Part shown: piece after piece, positions 27,391 through 36,772 of the stretch
Numbering within the stretch: position 1 is the first letter of the stretch
How the letters are laid out: each line of letters starts with the position of its first letter
Origin: Candidatus Tisiphia endosymbiont of Dioctria linearis
GTDB lineage: Bacteria; Pseudomonadota; Alphaproteobacteria; Rickettsiales; Rickettsiaceae
Direction: 5' to 3'
DNA length: 64,000 nucleotides
Assembly (NCBI RefSeq): GCF_964026545.1
Contig: NZ_OZ032156.1
Span: forward strand, 1,116,001 to 1,180,000
The notes under the pieces: generated by a model
Databases searched by the model: none
Told to the model about the DNA's origin: nothing
The model's input: the letters and a program-made list of their open reading frames with translations, nothing else
Program-made: the position numbers and the translations under genes

Positions 27391-29814
27391 TTAACCCTTT
27401 TGCAGTTGATTATTTTGAGCAAGATTCATGCTAGTCTGCTGCAAAACTTCTACTACTTTAACAAGTGACTCTGCTGTTACTTTAGGTTGATAATATTGCT
27501 TATTATTATGCAATCTATCCTCTATGTCATTGGCTACATATTTAAACCAATTACCTAGTTTATTGATGATAGTAGGATTCTTATCTTCATGTGTTTTGTT
27601 TAAATCTTCTAAAGTTTTAAAATGCATACTTGCTAGTCTATTATCTATTCTAGCAAGTTGTGATATTAAACTTGCCATATTTCTTGTAGCTTGCCTATTA
27701 CAGTATAGCTTTACTTGTTCTATATGCCTAGTCATCTCAACATAAGAGTTCCGAACATTACCAGCTAGATTATGCAAAACATATACATCTTTAATTGATG
27801 CTCCTTGAGTTTTAAAGACTGTAGAAGCGTAGCCGTGTTTAAAACTTATCTCTTCTGGATTAAATGCTATTTCTCTGCCTTGATCTGTTTTAGCTACAAA
27901 CTTATTGTCACTTACTAAAACTATGGTAGCAAATTCACCATTTTCTATTTGTAGCTCTTTGTCAGTCACTTTAAATAAAATACGATCTCCTACCATATAA
28001 TCTTCATATTGCTTATCTGATTTTGACTCTAGAATAAAGCGACGATATTCTTTACCCGTTAGTAATCCACTTGCTTTTAATAATTCTCTTATTCCTTGAT
28101 TAATACTATCTACTTCTTGGTTACCTACAGTAATTATTAAACGCTCTTGCAGATTAAATCTACTACTATTCCAATCATTAATTAATCTTGCCATTGATTC
28201 TTCCAAAGTATGATCAATCTTTAACCCATTATGCCTCTCTAATAACAGTAGCCCAGCTGCAATATCCGACTTGGCAAAACATAAAGCCATTTCTCTTGCC
28301 CACTGCTGGCTTTGTCTTCTAATATCACTGAGTACATATGAACCAAATGTACTGGCAAATATTTCAAACATTCCACCTCGCTCGATTGAGGTTAGTTGCT
28401 TCTCATCTCCTGCTAATATTAAATTACAGTTAGAGCTTCTTGCTATCTTAAATAATTCTAAATAATCACTATTACTTACCATTCCTGCTTCATCTACTAC
28501 TAGTAAACTATTATTTGGCAGAGTAATTTTACCATTATACAATTTAAATAAAAATCCCTTTACCGTATAACATTGTTGATAACCCTTACTTTTTAGCTCT
28601 GATACAGCTTTATTAGTAGGGCTAAGTCCTATAATATTTTGTCCATGGTAAGTAACGAGTTTATAGGCAGTAGCCAGTATTTGTGATTTACCAGTACCAG
28701 CTCTACCACGCAGCATTGTTATCCCATTATATTGTAGCAAAATATGTTGTAGTGCTTCTCTCTGAGACTCACTAATGTTATAAAGTTTTGCTATATCTTA
28801 TTTTAAGCTTGCTATATTACCTACTATATGATAATTGATATTATCATGAATTTTATTAGCTATTCTAAGTAAACGCGTTTCTTCTTCTCGAATGTCGCAA
28901 GTAGTGTAATATTTAATATCTTTGCCATCTTCATTATATAGTTTTACTAATCTGTCTGAATTTAATACGCCTTGCATTAACTTTTGCTTTTCCTCTTTCC
29001 CTTGAATTTCTTTAACCGCTCTTACTACATCTTGTTTAGTAAAAATAGCTTGATGTCTTATAATACGATTTAATACCCCATCACTATCTTTAATAATTTT
29101 TAAATGAGCTAGCTTGTGTAGATCATTTTGCTCTGCTATTTCATTAATGATGCCTCTCATTCTCACAGGACCAAGATGTTGTTGTGGCATCATGCTTATT
29201 GAGTCCACTCTATTTTCTAAACCTAATTTAGCAAAATATCTGTTTATTACTTCTTTGGCTCTCTGATGAATCATCTGTGATTCTGGAATAATAAATGCTT
29301 TACCGTTAACTTTTTTAAATTCAGGATTTAAATCTACTGCTTTTGCTCCTAAACTCTTACCGTCTTCTGTAAATCTCCTAGTAGTAACGAGCAGATGAGC
29401 ATGCCAATTTCGTTCTCCATTATGGGGTTTATGTATATCTACTTGCACTCCTAAACCATTTTTTACCCATGCCATCTCTTCTATTATTTCATGGGTAATG
29501 GCTATTCTATCTTGTAAATCTAGCTCCTTATCATCAGGCAAGGCTATAACAACATCTTTTAATAACTGGCTATTTTTTCTTTTTTCTGCACATTCTACCT
29601 CATTCATCAATATTTCAGGGTCTTTAAATCTTCCATCTACATAGCTAGGTAGTAAAACTGTATGATAAACGTTATCTCCTTTTTTAGCAAAATTATAAGT
29701 AACATTAGTCTGCTGATCTTTAATAATCATCCTCGCATTATAAGCAGCTTTACAACAGCTATTTCCTCCTGAGCTTCTACTTACTATCTCGATCCTTGCA
29801 AATTGTATCGCCAT
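27391..29814 (-). pseudogene. traA_Ti: Ti-type TraA relaxase/helicase, split by one in-frame TAA
   Basis: The upstream part (29814-28798) is a MobA/MobL relaxase with Tyr25 (AAYNAR) and the His cluster HKPHNGERNWHAHL (H128, H131, H138, H140). A TAA at 28798-28800 ends it. The same frame continues as DIAKLYNISESQREALQHIL into the RecD-like helicase (Walker A GRAGTGKS, Walker B LLVVDEAGM, and the UvrD_C-like SFKHGYASTVFKTQGAS) up to 27391. Removing the stop gives about 808 codons. It would nick oriT and unwind the transferred strand. As two pieces, a relaxase-only protein and a helicase restarting within the frame are possible. The TAA is one base from AAA, GAA or CAA. Confidence 0.88.
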
Positions 29815-30250
29815 AATTCTTTACTGTTCATTATCTCAATCTTGCATTACATTAACATACAAATTTTAAATCATCGAGCAGAATCCAGATCAAATGAACC
29901 AGCAAAAAAAGCAATAAACTTTAGTTTATATATTGCGTATTAACCTAATCTAAAGTTAGGTTAATAACCTCCTTCTTCCGTAGCTTTTCCACTGCTACTT
30001 ACAATAATGACAATTATCTTTGTTTATATTTTTATATTGATTTTACGGTTTGGTGGGCAACGGGGTTGTAAAATTTTCTTATCTATTTATTATCTTATTA
30101 TCACTTGTAGTCTTTTGGTTTATCAATTATCTGGTTCAGAAAAAAATATGAAGGATTTTTTATTGCTACTTAAATAAATATGTTGGACTTCTTAAATTTA
30201 TTGTGCATTCATGACATGTAAACAATAATATCTAAAATACTTTTACTCAT
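29815..30250. other. Intergenic region between divergent traA_Ti and traD_Ti; oriT candidate
   Basis: Nothing here looks coding. It contains a perfect palindrome ataaactttagtttat (about 29916-29931) and, seven bases on, a hairpin with an 11-bp stem (tattaacctaa, loop tctaaag, ttaggttaata; 29938-29966) preceded by attgcg. In Ti-type systems oriT lies between divergent traA and traC/traD operons, so position and repeats fit. No nic site matches known consensus well enough to assign. Promoters for both flanking genes should also be here. Confidence 0.45.
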
Positions 30251-30556
30251 ATGGATAATGTCATAAAACAAAGATTAAAATTACAACAACAGAAAGCCAA
30301 AATTATTACTAAAGAAGCTAAACTTAAAATTATAGAAAGAAAACTGCATACTCGTCGCTTAATTGAACTGGGAGGATTGATCGCTAAAGCAAAGCTTGAT
30401 GACTTACCTACTAATAGTTTATTTGGTTCATTAGTTTCTTTAAAAAATGCATTAACAGACTCCCCACATATCAAAAACCAATGGACTAAAATTGGTAAAG
30501 ATATTTTTGATCAAGAATTAAAAGATAAGCATCTATTATACGTGAATTCAGGATAA
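30251..30556 (+). CDS. traD_Ti: Ti-type TraD conjugal transfer accessory protein
   Basis: 101 residues. Basic N-terminal helix and the family motif RKLHTRRLIELGGLIAKAKLDDLP, as in agrobacterial TraC/TraD small DNA-processing proteins. It is divergent from the relaxase gene, as in Ti plasmids. It probably binds oriT as a relaxosome component. The C-terminus is longer than in Ti TraD (about 70 residues). The following 285 bases up to cifB contain no convincing gene. Confidence 0.82.
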   Translation: MDNVIKQRLKLQQQKAKIITKEAKLKIIERKLHTRRLIELGGLIAKAKLDDLPTNSLFGSLVSLKNALTDSPHIKNQWTKIGKDIFDQELKDKHLLYVNSG

Positions 30557-30842
30557 GCTGTATTATAATCACTTTAGATATAGGGATTCATGGCAGTTTA
30601 AAACTCCTTCTTCTCACTTTCGACAGCTGTGCCGCTTCGTGGCTTGCGATGACTGCTATTCGTTTCTATAACCTAATTTTTGTATGTGAAATATATACCT
30701 TATTCTTAGCTGTACCTCTAAAAAATCAAGCTTTTTTATATTCTTTATCCCGAATTCACATAATTTGAATTTTTTGTGTTCATATATTCAGTTATCCTTA
30801 TTCCATGAAAATATGGGCTACTTGTCCTAGGATATCTTCTGG

Positions 30843-32987
30843 CTAGACATTTGGTATAATATGCATTGAGCTATGAACTACTGGAAAAATGTCAAATTTA
30901 TTTCGTACTTCAATTAATGCATCAGCGGTTTTATGAAATACAGCCCAAATTATTGCTGCTGTTTCACTATCTATTACAGACTTAATGTTATTAGGTTGTT
31001 GTTTATATCTCTTTAGTTGTTCTTCAGCCTCATGAGCTTTGGCTGATAATATATTTGCTGTTGTGTCTTTATCAAACTTAAGTTCTATCGCTATAAATCC
31101 ATCTTTCTCTGCTATGCCTATATCAATACGAGCTCCTCCACCAGATTGCATCTCTGGGATGATGCTAACACGCGTACCACTTCCATTAGCACCATAAAAT
31201 TGTGAGTCACTATAATATGTAAGCAATCCTTGTAACACAGCTTGAAAATCTATTTCATAGTTAAATAATTTTTTAAATTTAAATAAGTCTGGACTTATAT
31301 TTTTAAATAGCTCCAAGTAATGTTCAACATCTTCTGCATGTATAGTAGTTTGCCTCACTGCCACCACATCAGCTAATATACTTTTTAATTTATTTATATC
31401 TACATCTAGTCTAATAAACTGCCCTGAAAAATCTTCTGTTTTAGATATATTATATGCATCTAAATTGTCATAAGAGTTTACTTTAACATTTCTACACCAA
31501 TCTTCAAAGTGACCTTTATTTGCTTTTTCTTTTTTAAGGTTTAAGTTAATTTCATTTATTTTTATGTTTTTATTTTCTCCAACTAAATTCTCTATATTAA
31601 CTTTTTTATCTTTTATGGTTGCAAGTATTTTCTCGTCAGCATTATCTTTAATTATGTTAAACAATACTAACTTATTTTTTTTATAATTCACAAACCCAAA
31701 TGTTGCTATATCTTCTAAAACATGCCATTTGATTGGTTTTTTTCGGCTAATACGTTCTGTTTCTTCTCCATGTTCAAACATATGCCTTTCCCATAGTTCA
31801 TTTTTGGTTCTGACAAGCATAGATTGTCCCAATAATGCCTTTACAGTATAAGAATAATAATCTGAAGCTTCATTCGGTATGGCATAATAAATATATTTTA
31901 GCTGTTCTTTTATTTTTGTTTCATCAATTGTTTGTAATGCTAGCTGTAAAAAAGGTTGATGATCAATATTTTTTGTTTCTGCTTGAATCCACAATCTGTT
32001 ATCCTTGTTCAAGTCACAGTTCAATACTGAATAAACAATATCTTTATTGTTTGTGATCATTCGTTGTGGTCCATACCAAAATGCTTCAGCATATTTCTTA
32101 GCCTGATCCTTATCTTTTTGTAAAATATCTTGTCCTCCCTTTTTAAGTTCTATAATTATGGGGATAGCATTAGGTAATCGCTCAGGTGAACGTACTAACA
32201 CAACAATATCAGCAAAACCTTCACTTAATGCTAATTCTAGATAGCATTTAAGGTTATGTGTATACTTAAACAACATTACAAAAAAGCCAGATACCAATGC
32301 ATGATATTCATACTCTTTAGTAAAATTGATTTGAGTTAAATATGTGGAAACTTTGTTACTAAAATATTGAAGTATTGTTTCAGCAGCATCTCTAACTTTT
32401 TCTTTTTCTGTTACAGCAAGTTTATAAATCAAACTATCTATATTCTTCCTTTCTCTTGTTTTTATACAAAAAGGAGTATTGTCTACTTTTGCGTTAGGTA
32501 TTCTCTGATAATAATCATTATATTGCACTTTTTCCACTTTGACTTCTTGTGGGTAATCTATTACAACTGAATAGACTTTTTTACTAAGATGGTGAAGAAC
32601 TGTATTAACATGATCAATTTCTCCTTTTGTAAATTGAATAGGTGGTTGATGATCAGAAAATGCTATAAATATTAGCTTCTCTGGAGGTTTTGATAGTTCT
32701 TTGATAGATATAGCTAATTTTACTACTTTAACACTACCTGCTTTTTCAACACGAAGATATATTTCCTTAACTCCTAGCTTTTCTCCTAAGGCAGTATCAG
32801 GTAAAACTAAAAACCCACCTAAACAAAATAAAGGAAAGAAACCTTGCTTATTAACTGAACGTTTATTATCTGGTAATTGGCTAATAAACGACATTAGCCT
32901 TTCTTGAAAGTCATTAATTTTACCTGACAACAACATTTCAATTAATTCAGGATATCTTTCACTTGTTGAGTTATCTGAATTTTGCAT
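30843..32987 (-). CDS. cifB: CifB-like protein with two PD-(D/E)XK nuclease domains (Cin type)
   Basis: 714 residues, intact. The start (PELIEMLLSGKINDFQERL, then FFPLFCLGGF near residues 50-59) resembles the opening of Wolbachia nuclease-type CifB (CinB) as I recall it. Nuclease domain 1: D260 (GFADIVVLV), E280 and K282 (IIIELKKG), Q296 (QAKKYA). Nuclease domain 2: D622 (RIDIGIA), E635 and K637 (FIAIELKFD), Q657 (QLKRYK). Both cores look catalytically complete. The protein ends about 55 residues after domain 2, with no Ulp1-type deubiquitinase and no ankyrin or toxin extension. It is preceded by the cifA-like gene with a 73-base gap. In Wolbachia, CifB delivered by sperm causes embryo death unless CifA is present. 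The role here is inferred from homology and synteny. Confidence 0.87.
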   Translation of the reverse strand: MQNSDNSTSERYPELIEMLLSGKINDFQERLMSFISQLPDNKRSVNKQGFFPLFCLGGFLVLPDTALGEKLGVKEIYLRVEKAGSVKVVKLAISIKELSKPPEKLIFIAFSDHQPPIQFTKGEIDHVNTVLHHLSKKVYSVVIDYPQEVKVEKVQYNDYYQRIPNAKVDNTPFCIKTRERKNIDSLIYKLAVTEKEKVRDAAETILQYFSNKVSTYLTQINFTKEYEYHALVSGFFVMLFKYTHNLKCYLELALSEGFADIVVLVRSPERLPNAIPIIIELKKGGQDILQKDKDQAKKYAEAFWYGPQRMITNNKDIVYSVLNCDLNKDNRLWIQAETKNIDHQPFLQLALQTIDETKIKEQLKYIYYAIPNEASDYYSYTVKALLGQSMLVRTKNELWERHMFEHGEETERISRKKPIKWHVLEDIATFGFVNYKKNKLVLFNIIKDNADEKILATIKDKKVNIENLVGENKNIKINEINLNLKKEKANKGHFEDWCRNVKVNSYDNLDAYNISKTEDFSGQFIRLDVDINKLKSILADVVAVRQTTIHAEDVEHYLELFKNISPDLFKFKKLFNYEIDFQAVLQGLLTYYSDSQFYGANGSGTRVSIIPEMQSGGGARIDIGIAEKDGFIAIELKFDKDTTANILSAKAHEAEEQLKRYKQQPNNIKSVIDSETAAIIWAVFHKTADALIEVRNKFDIFPVVHSSMHIIPNV

Positions 32988-33060
32988 ATCTTACCTATTT
33001 TTGATAATTAATTCATGATCTTCTTGTCTCCATTTTACTTAGAAACACATAGTATTACTG

Positions 33061-34542
33061 TTATTCTACAACATCAAGCCTTCCTAGACATTCTATTGCA
33101 TCACCTATAGTATCGTTACCATCATTTGATGAAATAGGAGAAGTATTTGTATCCTGGATAATTCTTTTTTCATTAAAAACTTCCATTAACTGTGGTAAAG
33201 TTTTTTTAATCTTATCGTTTATAATGATAAATTTATTATTTTTATCTTGTTGTATATCTACATCACCGATGGGATAATAATTATTAACTAAAATATCTAT
33301 ATTATTAATGAACTGGTTAATATCTTCTAATACTGCTTTGTTATTTTTAGCATAACAAAATAAAAATTCTTTCAATGATTCTTTGTCACCATTTTTATAA
33401 AGAATATTACAAATACTTCTACCTATATTATCAGAACCATCATCAAAAAAAACATATTGACGCTGGTCATCACTATAAGCTTTCCATAGTTCTTGAAAAG
33501 CTTTCTTACAACCATGTTCTGTAAACTTTCTCAGTAAGAAATAAAACTCATTACTATCAAATTCAGGCAATTCCTGCCAAAATTTATTCCTTCCTAATTC
33601 TATAATGCCATCTAATAGTTTTTCTCGAAATCCAATATGCCCTATACGACTAATCACTGATAACAAGCTGCTGTATTCTTCTATATCGAAAAATTGAGCT
33701 TGTATCGGAAATAATTTATATACGGTATCAAAATAACCTTCTGCAATTAATCGATAAAGTATTGATGGACCACGAGGATTACTAAATTTCATAAGAAAGA
33801 ATTCCAATTGCTGCTTATTATCCATTACTTCCTGTAAGCAAAAAATAACTGTATCAACACCACTATTACCGGCTGTACCACTTGCAGAATATAAAGCCGC
33901 TTCAACAAGTAAATTCAATCTACTCTCTTCAGAAATACTTTGATCTTCTAATAGTCTTTTATAAAAAAATGCAACTGCTTCACGTTCATGGTCATAGTAA
34001 GCTGATTTAAATCCATAAATATTTGGATTACGATCATAATATTTACATTCTAAATCTTCTTGTTGAATTCGTTCGAGCTTATTAGTAATATAATGTCCCC
34101 AAAATCTTTCTAATATTCTATAGCTTTCTCCTAAAACATCATCTTCAGATGAATTATGAACCCTTTTACCTATTTCCTTGTTTAATTCAAACAAATCACA
34201 AATTAGTTTTTCATCTAAACAATTTAAACAAGCTAGACTATAGCAATAATATGCACTTAAAGTTTCATAATTATTTTTTGAGCTATTCTCTATTAATTTT
34301 TGAACAAACACTTTTGTATCTAATCTTTTTCCATAGATATTATCATTAATCCAGCAATCATCCTCGGAAATCGCAGTTGACACTGCATTTTCAAAATGAT
34401 CACTAATATCATAATTTCTATAAATCCATCTTGTAATTTGCTTTGTTTTAGATTCTTTAAAAGGATCATCTTCTTTAATACTACTTTTTAAAATGAGATT
34501 AAGAGAACGTGTCCCCGGTTGACCTACAGCTTCTTGTTCCAT
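33061..34542 (-). CDS. cifA: CifA-like protein (cytoplasmic-incompatibility rescue factor homologue)
   Basis: 493 residues, close to wMel CifA (474). All-helical profile with no signal peptide. Conserved features compared with recalled CifA: ITRWIYRNY at 36-44, ISEDDCW at 58-64, KVFVQKL at 77-83, the AVAFFYKRL segment near 189-197, and ILYRLIAEGYFDTVYKL at 261-277, which parallels LLAELIESCFFDTVHDL in Wolbachia. The C-terminal 40 residues are polar and poorly conserved, as in CifA. AGGAG stands six bases before ATG, and a strong promoter lies 46-75 bases upstream. Gene order A then B, same strand, matches Wolbachia cif operons. CifA-like genes outside Wolbachia are known in a few Rickettsiales. 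Sure of the family, less of the phenotype. Confidence 0.87.
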   Translation of the reverse strand: MEQEAVGQPGTRSLNLILKSSIKEDDPFKESKTKQITRWIYRNYDISDHFENAVSTAISEDDCWINDNIYGKRLDTKVFVQKLIENSSKNNYETLSAYYCYSLACLNCLDEKLICDLFELNKEIGKRVHNSSEDDVLGESYRILERFWGHYITNKLERIQQEDLECKYYDRNPNIYGFKSAYYDHEREAVAFFYKRLLEDQSISEESRLNLLVEAALYSASGTAGNSGVDTVIFCLQEVMDNKQQLEFFLMKFSNPRGPSILYRLIAEGYFDTVYKLFPIQAQFFDIEEYSSLLSVISRIGHIGFREKLLDGIIELGRNKFWQELPEFDSNEFYFLLRKFTEHGCKKAFQELWKAYSDDQRQYVFFDDGSDNIGRSICNILYKNGDKESLKEFLFCYAKNNKAVLEDINQFINNIDILVNNYYPIGDVDIQQDKNNKFIIINDKIKKTLPQLMEVFNEKRIIQDTNTSPISSNDGNDTIGDAIECLGRLDVVE

Positions 34543-34587
34543 GTTCTGCTCCTATAATTAGTTGTGTTAAAGATTTGCTTACTTTTA

Positions 34588-34617
34588 ATAGTAACAAATT
34601 ACATAACATAATGTCAA
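34588..34617 (-). promoter_or_regulatory. Sigma-70-type promoter of the cif operon
   Basis: On the minus strand, TTGACA (34617-34612) is followed after 18 bases by TACTAT (34593-34588). The -35 is a perfect consensus and the -10 matches 5 of 6. It points at the cifA start 46 bases downstream of the -10. It is one of the best promoter-like sites I saw in the window. Confidence 0.7.
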
Positions 34618-34739
34618 CCTACCTTTTGCTTTGATTATTAGGTCGGTTAAAACCGCAAGGGAAGTTTATCTAAAAGCCAACAGAGATATAGAATAGGCAT
34701 AAATGGCTTAGCTTTACACACAAGTATAGTTTTGGTCAA

Positions 34740-34932
34740 TGTAATCACTCCATATCAATATTTTGTAACCTTCTACCATATTCCTTTATCACTCCAGTGC
34801 TTGAATCGTTTATGAATCGCCCTCCATGAACCATAATATGATGGCAAAAGACGCCACTGGCAACCAGACCTAGCCATATACCATATAGCTTCAATAAAGA
34901 GCCGTAATTTATCACATTCTGGGATTTGCTGC
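34740..34932 (-). pseudogene. IS5-family transposase N-terminal remnant
   Basis: The minus strand reads LRLFIEAIWYMARSGCQWRL, then PSYYGSWRAIHKRFKHWSDKGIW, then a stop (TAG). This is the N-terminal domain of the same transposase family as the intact gene at 36791-37543, but clearly diverged. No catalytic domain remains. It lies between the cif promoter region and the histidine-kinase-like gene. Confidence 0.8.
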
Positions 34933-34935
34933 TAA

Positions 34936-35868
34936 TTAATTAGCTAACAATTTCACTGGTATTTGACAGGTAATAGTTGTACTCTTAGCCTCTTTGCTGG
35001 TTATTGTAATCTCACCGTCCATTTCATTGATAAGTTGTTTGACAAATGTTAGTCCTAAGCCTAATCCCTTATTACATTTAGCAATTGTATTTGCATCATC
35101 TAATTCTTTACACATATCTCGCTGCTTTACCTCAACGATACCACCCCCCGTGTCATGCACAATAATTTGTAATATCTTGTTTCTTGTATTTTTTCCTTCA
35201 GTTAAAAGTGGAAATAACCCAACTGTTACAATAACATGACCTTCTTTAGTAAATTTAATAGCATTTCCCACTAATTGATCTAATACTGCCTGCAATCTCG
35301 AATGATCGCCAATGATATGCTCTGCTATGTCATATTGAAAATTACAGGAAAGATTTAAGCCCTTACTTATCGATGCTGGCTTGGCTTTAGTGATCGTGTT
35401 ATTGACTAATTCTTTTATGTTAAATTTTTCTAAGGTTATGGCAGTTACTGTAGCATTCTGCCTTAAAAAGGCTAGAATATGACGCGAATAATCAAGTAAT
35501 ATTTCAGCACAATCTACTATAGTTTTTAGATAATGCTTTCTCTCTGTGTCTTGCTCTACTTCATAAAGAACGGTTATTAGGGCAAACATCCCACTGCAAG
35601 GCACTTCTATACTATAACCAATATTGCGAATTAAATCTATTCTCATTAATTCATCTATTTTTAGTTTATTTTGTGCTTCTTGCAATTTTAGTTGTATTTC
35701 TCTATATTTAATAATATCAACATAATTTCCTTGTGGAGCTATTTGAGCAACTTGATCTGATGGTATTAATGTGACAGTTGTCGGAGCTAGATGTAAAATC
35801 CAGTTTTTTTCTGTAGAATTTTCTATTTTATTGTTATCTTGTTGTTGATTTTCATTATTAATTGTCAT
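34936..35868 (-). CDS. Histidine-kinase-like protein lacking the phospho-acceptor His
   Basis: 310 residues, no membrane segment. A short coiled coil (residues 55-75) leads to a DHp-like region where the H-box reads RNIGYSIEVP; the expected His (as in NMSHEIRTP) is Tyr85. The ATPase domain is well preserved: N-box DQLVGNAIKF, G1 HDTGGGI, G2 GLGLGLTFVKQL. It can probably bind ATP but not autophosphorylate in the usual way; it may be a pseudokinase or a degenerated hybrid-kinase core. No receiver domain is present. Its first ten residues (MTINNENQQQ) and upstream region are duplicated in front of the LRR gene. Confidence 0.8.
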   Translation of the reverse strand: MTINNENQQQDNNKIENSTEKNWILHLAPTTVTLIPSDQVAQIAPQGNYVDIIKYREIQLKLQEAQNKLKIDELMRIDLIRNIGYSIEVPCSGMFALITVLYEVEQDTERKHYLKTIVDCAEILLDYSRHILAFLRQNATVTAITLEKFNIKELVNNTITKAKPASISKGLNLSCNFQYDIAEHIIGDHSRLQAVLDQLVGNAIKFTKEGHVIVTVGLFPLLTEGKNTRNKILQIIVHDTGGGIVEVKQRDMCKELDDANTIAKCNKGLGLGLTFVKQLINEMDGEITITSKEAKSTTITCQIPVKLLAN

Positions 35869-36245
35869 AGCATACCTCTGCTGTTTTCAGTGATGGAAAT
35901 AGAAAGCCAGAGGTTAAATGGTTAAACTTGCATAGTAAAATTTAACCTCTGAGCTTGATGCGTGCCTTAATTAGCAGCATCATTCACACAGATATCACCA
36001 TAATTCTTGACAGTACAGAGGATTTGCCAAGTTTTTAACAGATTTTTGTCCAACCTGATAAAGAGCTGCACAAATGAGACACTTAGATTGTGCTAATTAA
36101 TAAAAGCAATTCTTAATTATAAAAATAAACAGAATAATAGTGTTTATTATACTAATAATAATACTAAAAAAGACCTGAAACTACACTATTCTTTGACATC
36201 TTAGCCTATTTTTAGATCTAATTTATAATAGAATATTATAGTAAT
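35840..36245 (-). repeat. Shared leader/promoter repeat, copy 1
   Basis: About 400 bases, almost identical to 37950-38345, covering the first codons of the downstream gene and its upstream region. Contains an inverted repeat agaggttaaa ... tttaacctct (about 35910-35951) with a loop of about 22 bases, plus several short A/T-rich palindromes. It probably carries the promoter and a structured leader for the histidine-kinase-like gene. Confidence 0.85.
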
Positions 36246-36772
36246 AATGAAATTTGATCAGATTAAAGAGTTAGATGAATATTTTTAAAATTATACCCCT
36301 GTTTTTTGTTGTGGCTTTCTAGAGTTTCAGTTAACAGCTCTTCTACTTGATAACTAATATTTTCATTGTCAAAATCTATGAACTCTATTATTATTTTGCT
36401 TGTAATTTTATTATTAGACTCTAGAAGTTCCACCAGTGTTATTGCTCCTTTATCAGTAATATTGTTATAGCTAAGGTCTATTTGGCTGATGGTTCTATTA
36501 GTTTCCAAAGCCTTAACAAGCTGGACAATTCCAATATCACCAATATCATTATGACTAAGAGATATTTTCTTTATAGTGTTATTGTTTTTTAGCAATCTTG
36601 CTAGTATGATTGCTCCTTTATCAGTAATATTATTGCTACTAATATTCACTTGCTTTACAATTTTATTATTTGTTAGAGTTCCCGCCAGTATATCTGCCCC
36701 TTCATCACCAATATCATTGCCTATAAGACTTATTTGCTTTATGGTTTTATCATTTTCTAGAAATTCATCTAG

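Noticed and set aside
25607..28740. Primase and helicase as one frameshifted gene.
   Set aside because: The frames differ, the helicase ends in a natural low-complexity tail and the primase has its own ATG and leader; no motif spans the gap.
30843..31000. A deubiquitinase (Ulp1-like) domain at the CifB C-terminus.
   Set aside because: The protein ends soon after the second nuclease core and no His/Asp/Cys triad motif is visible.
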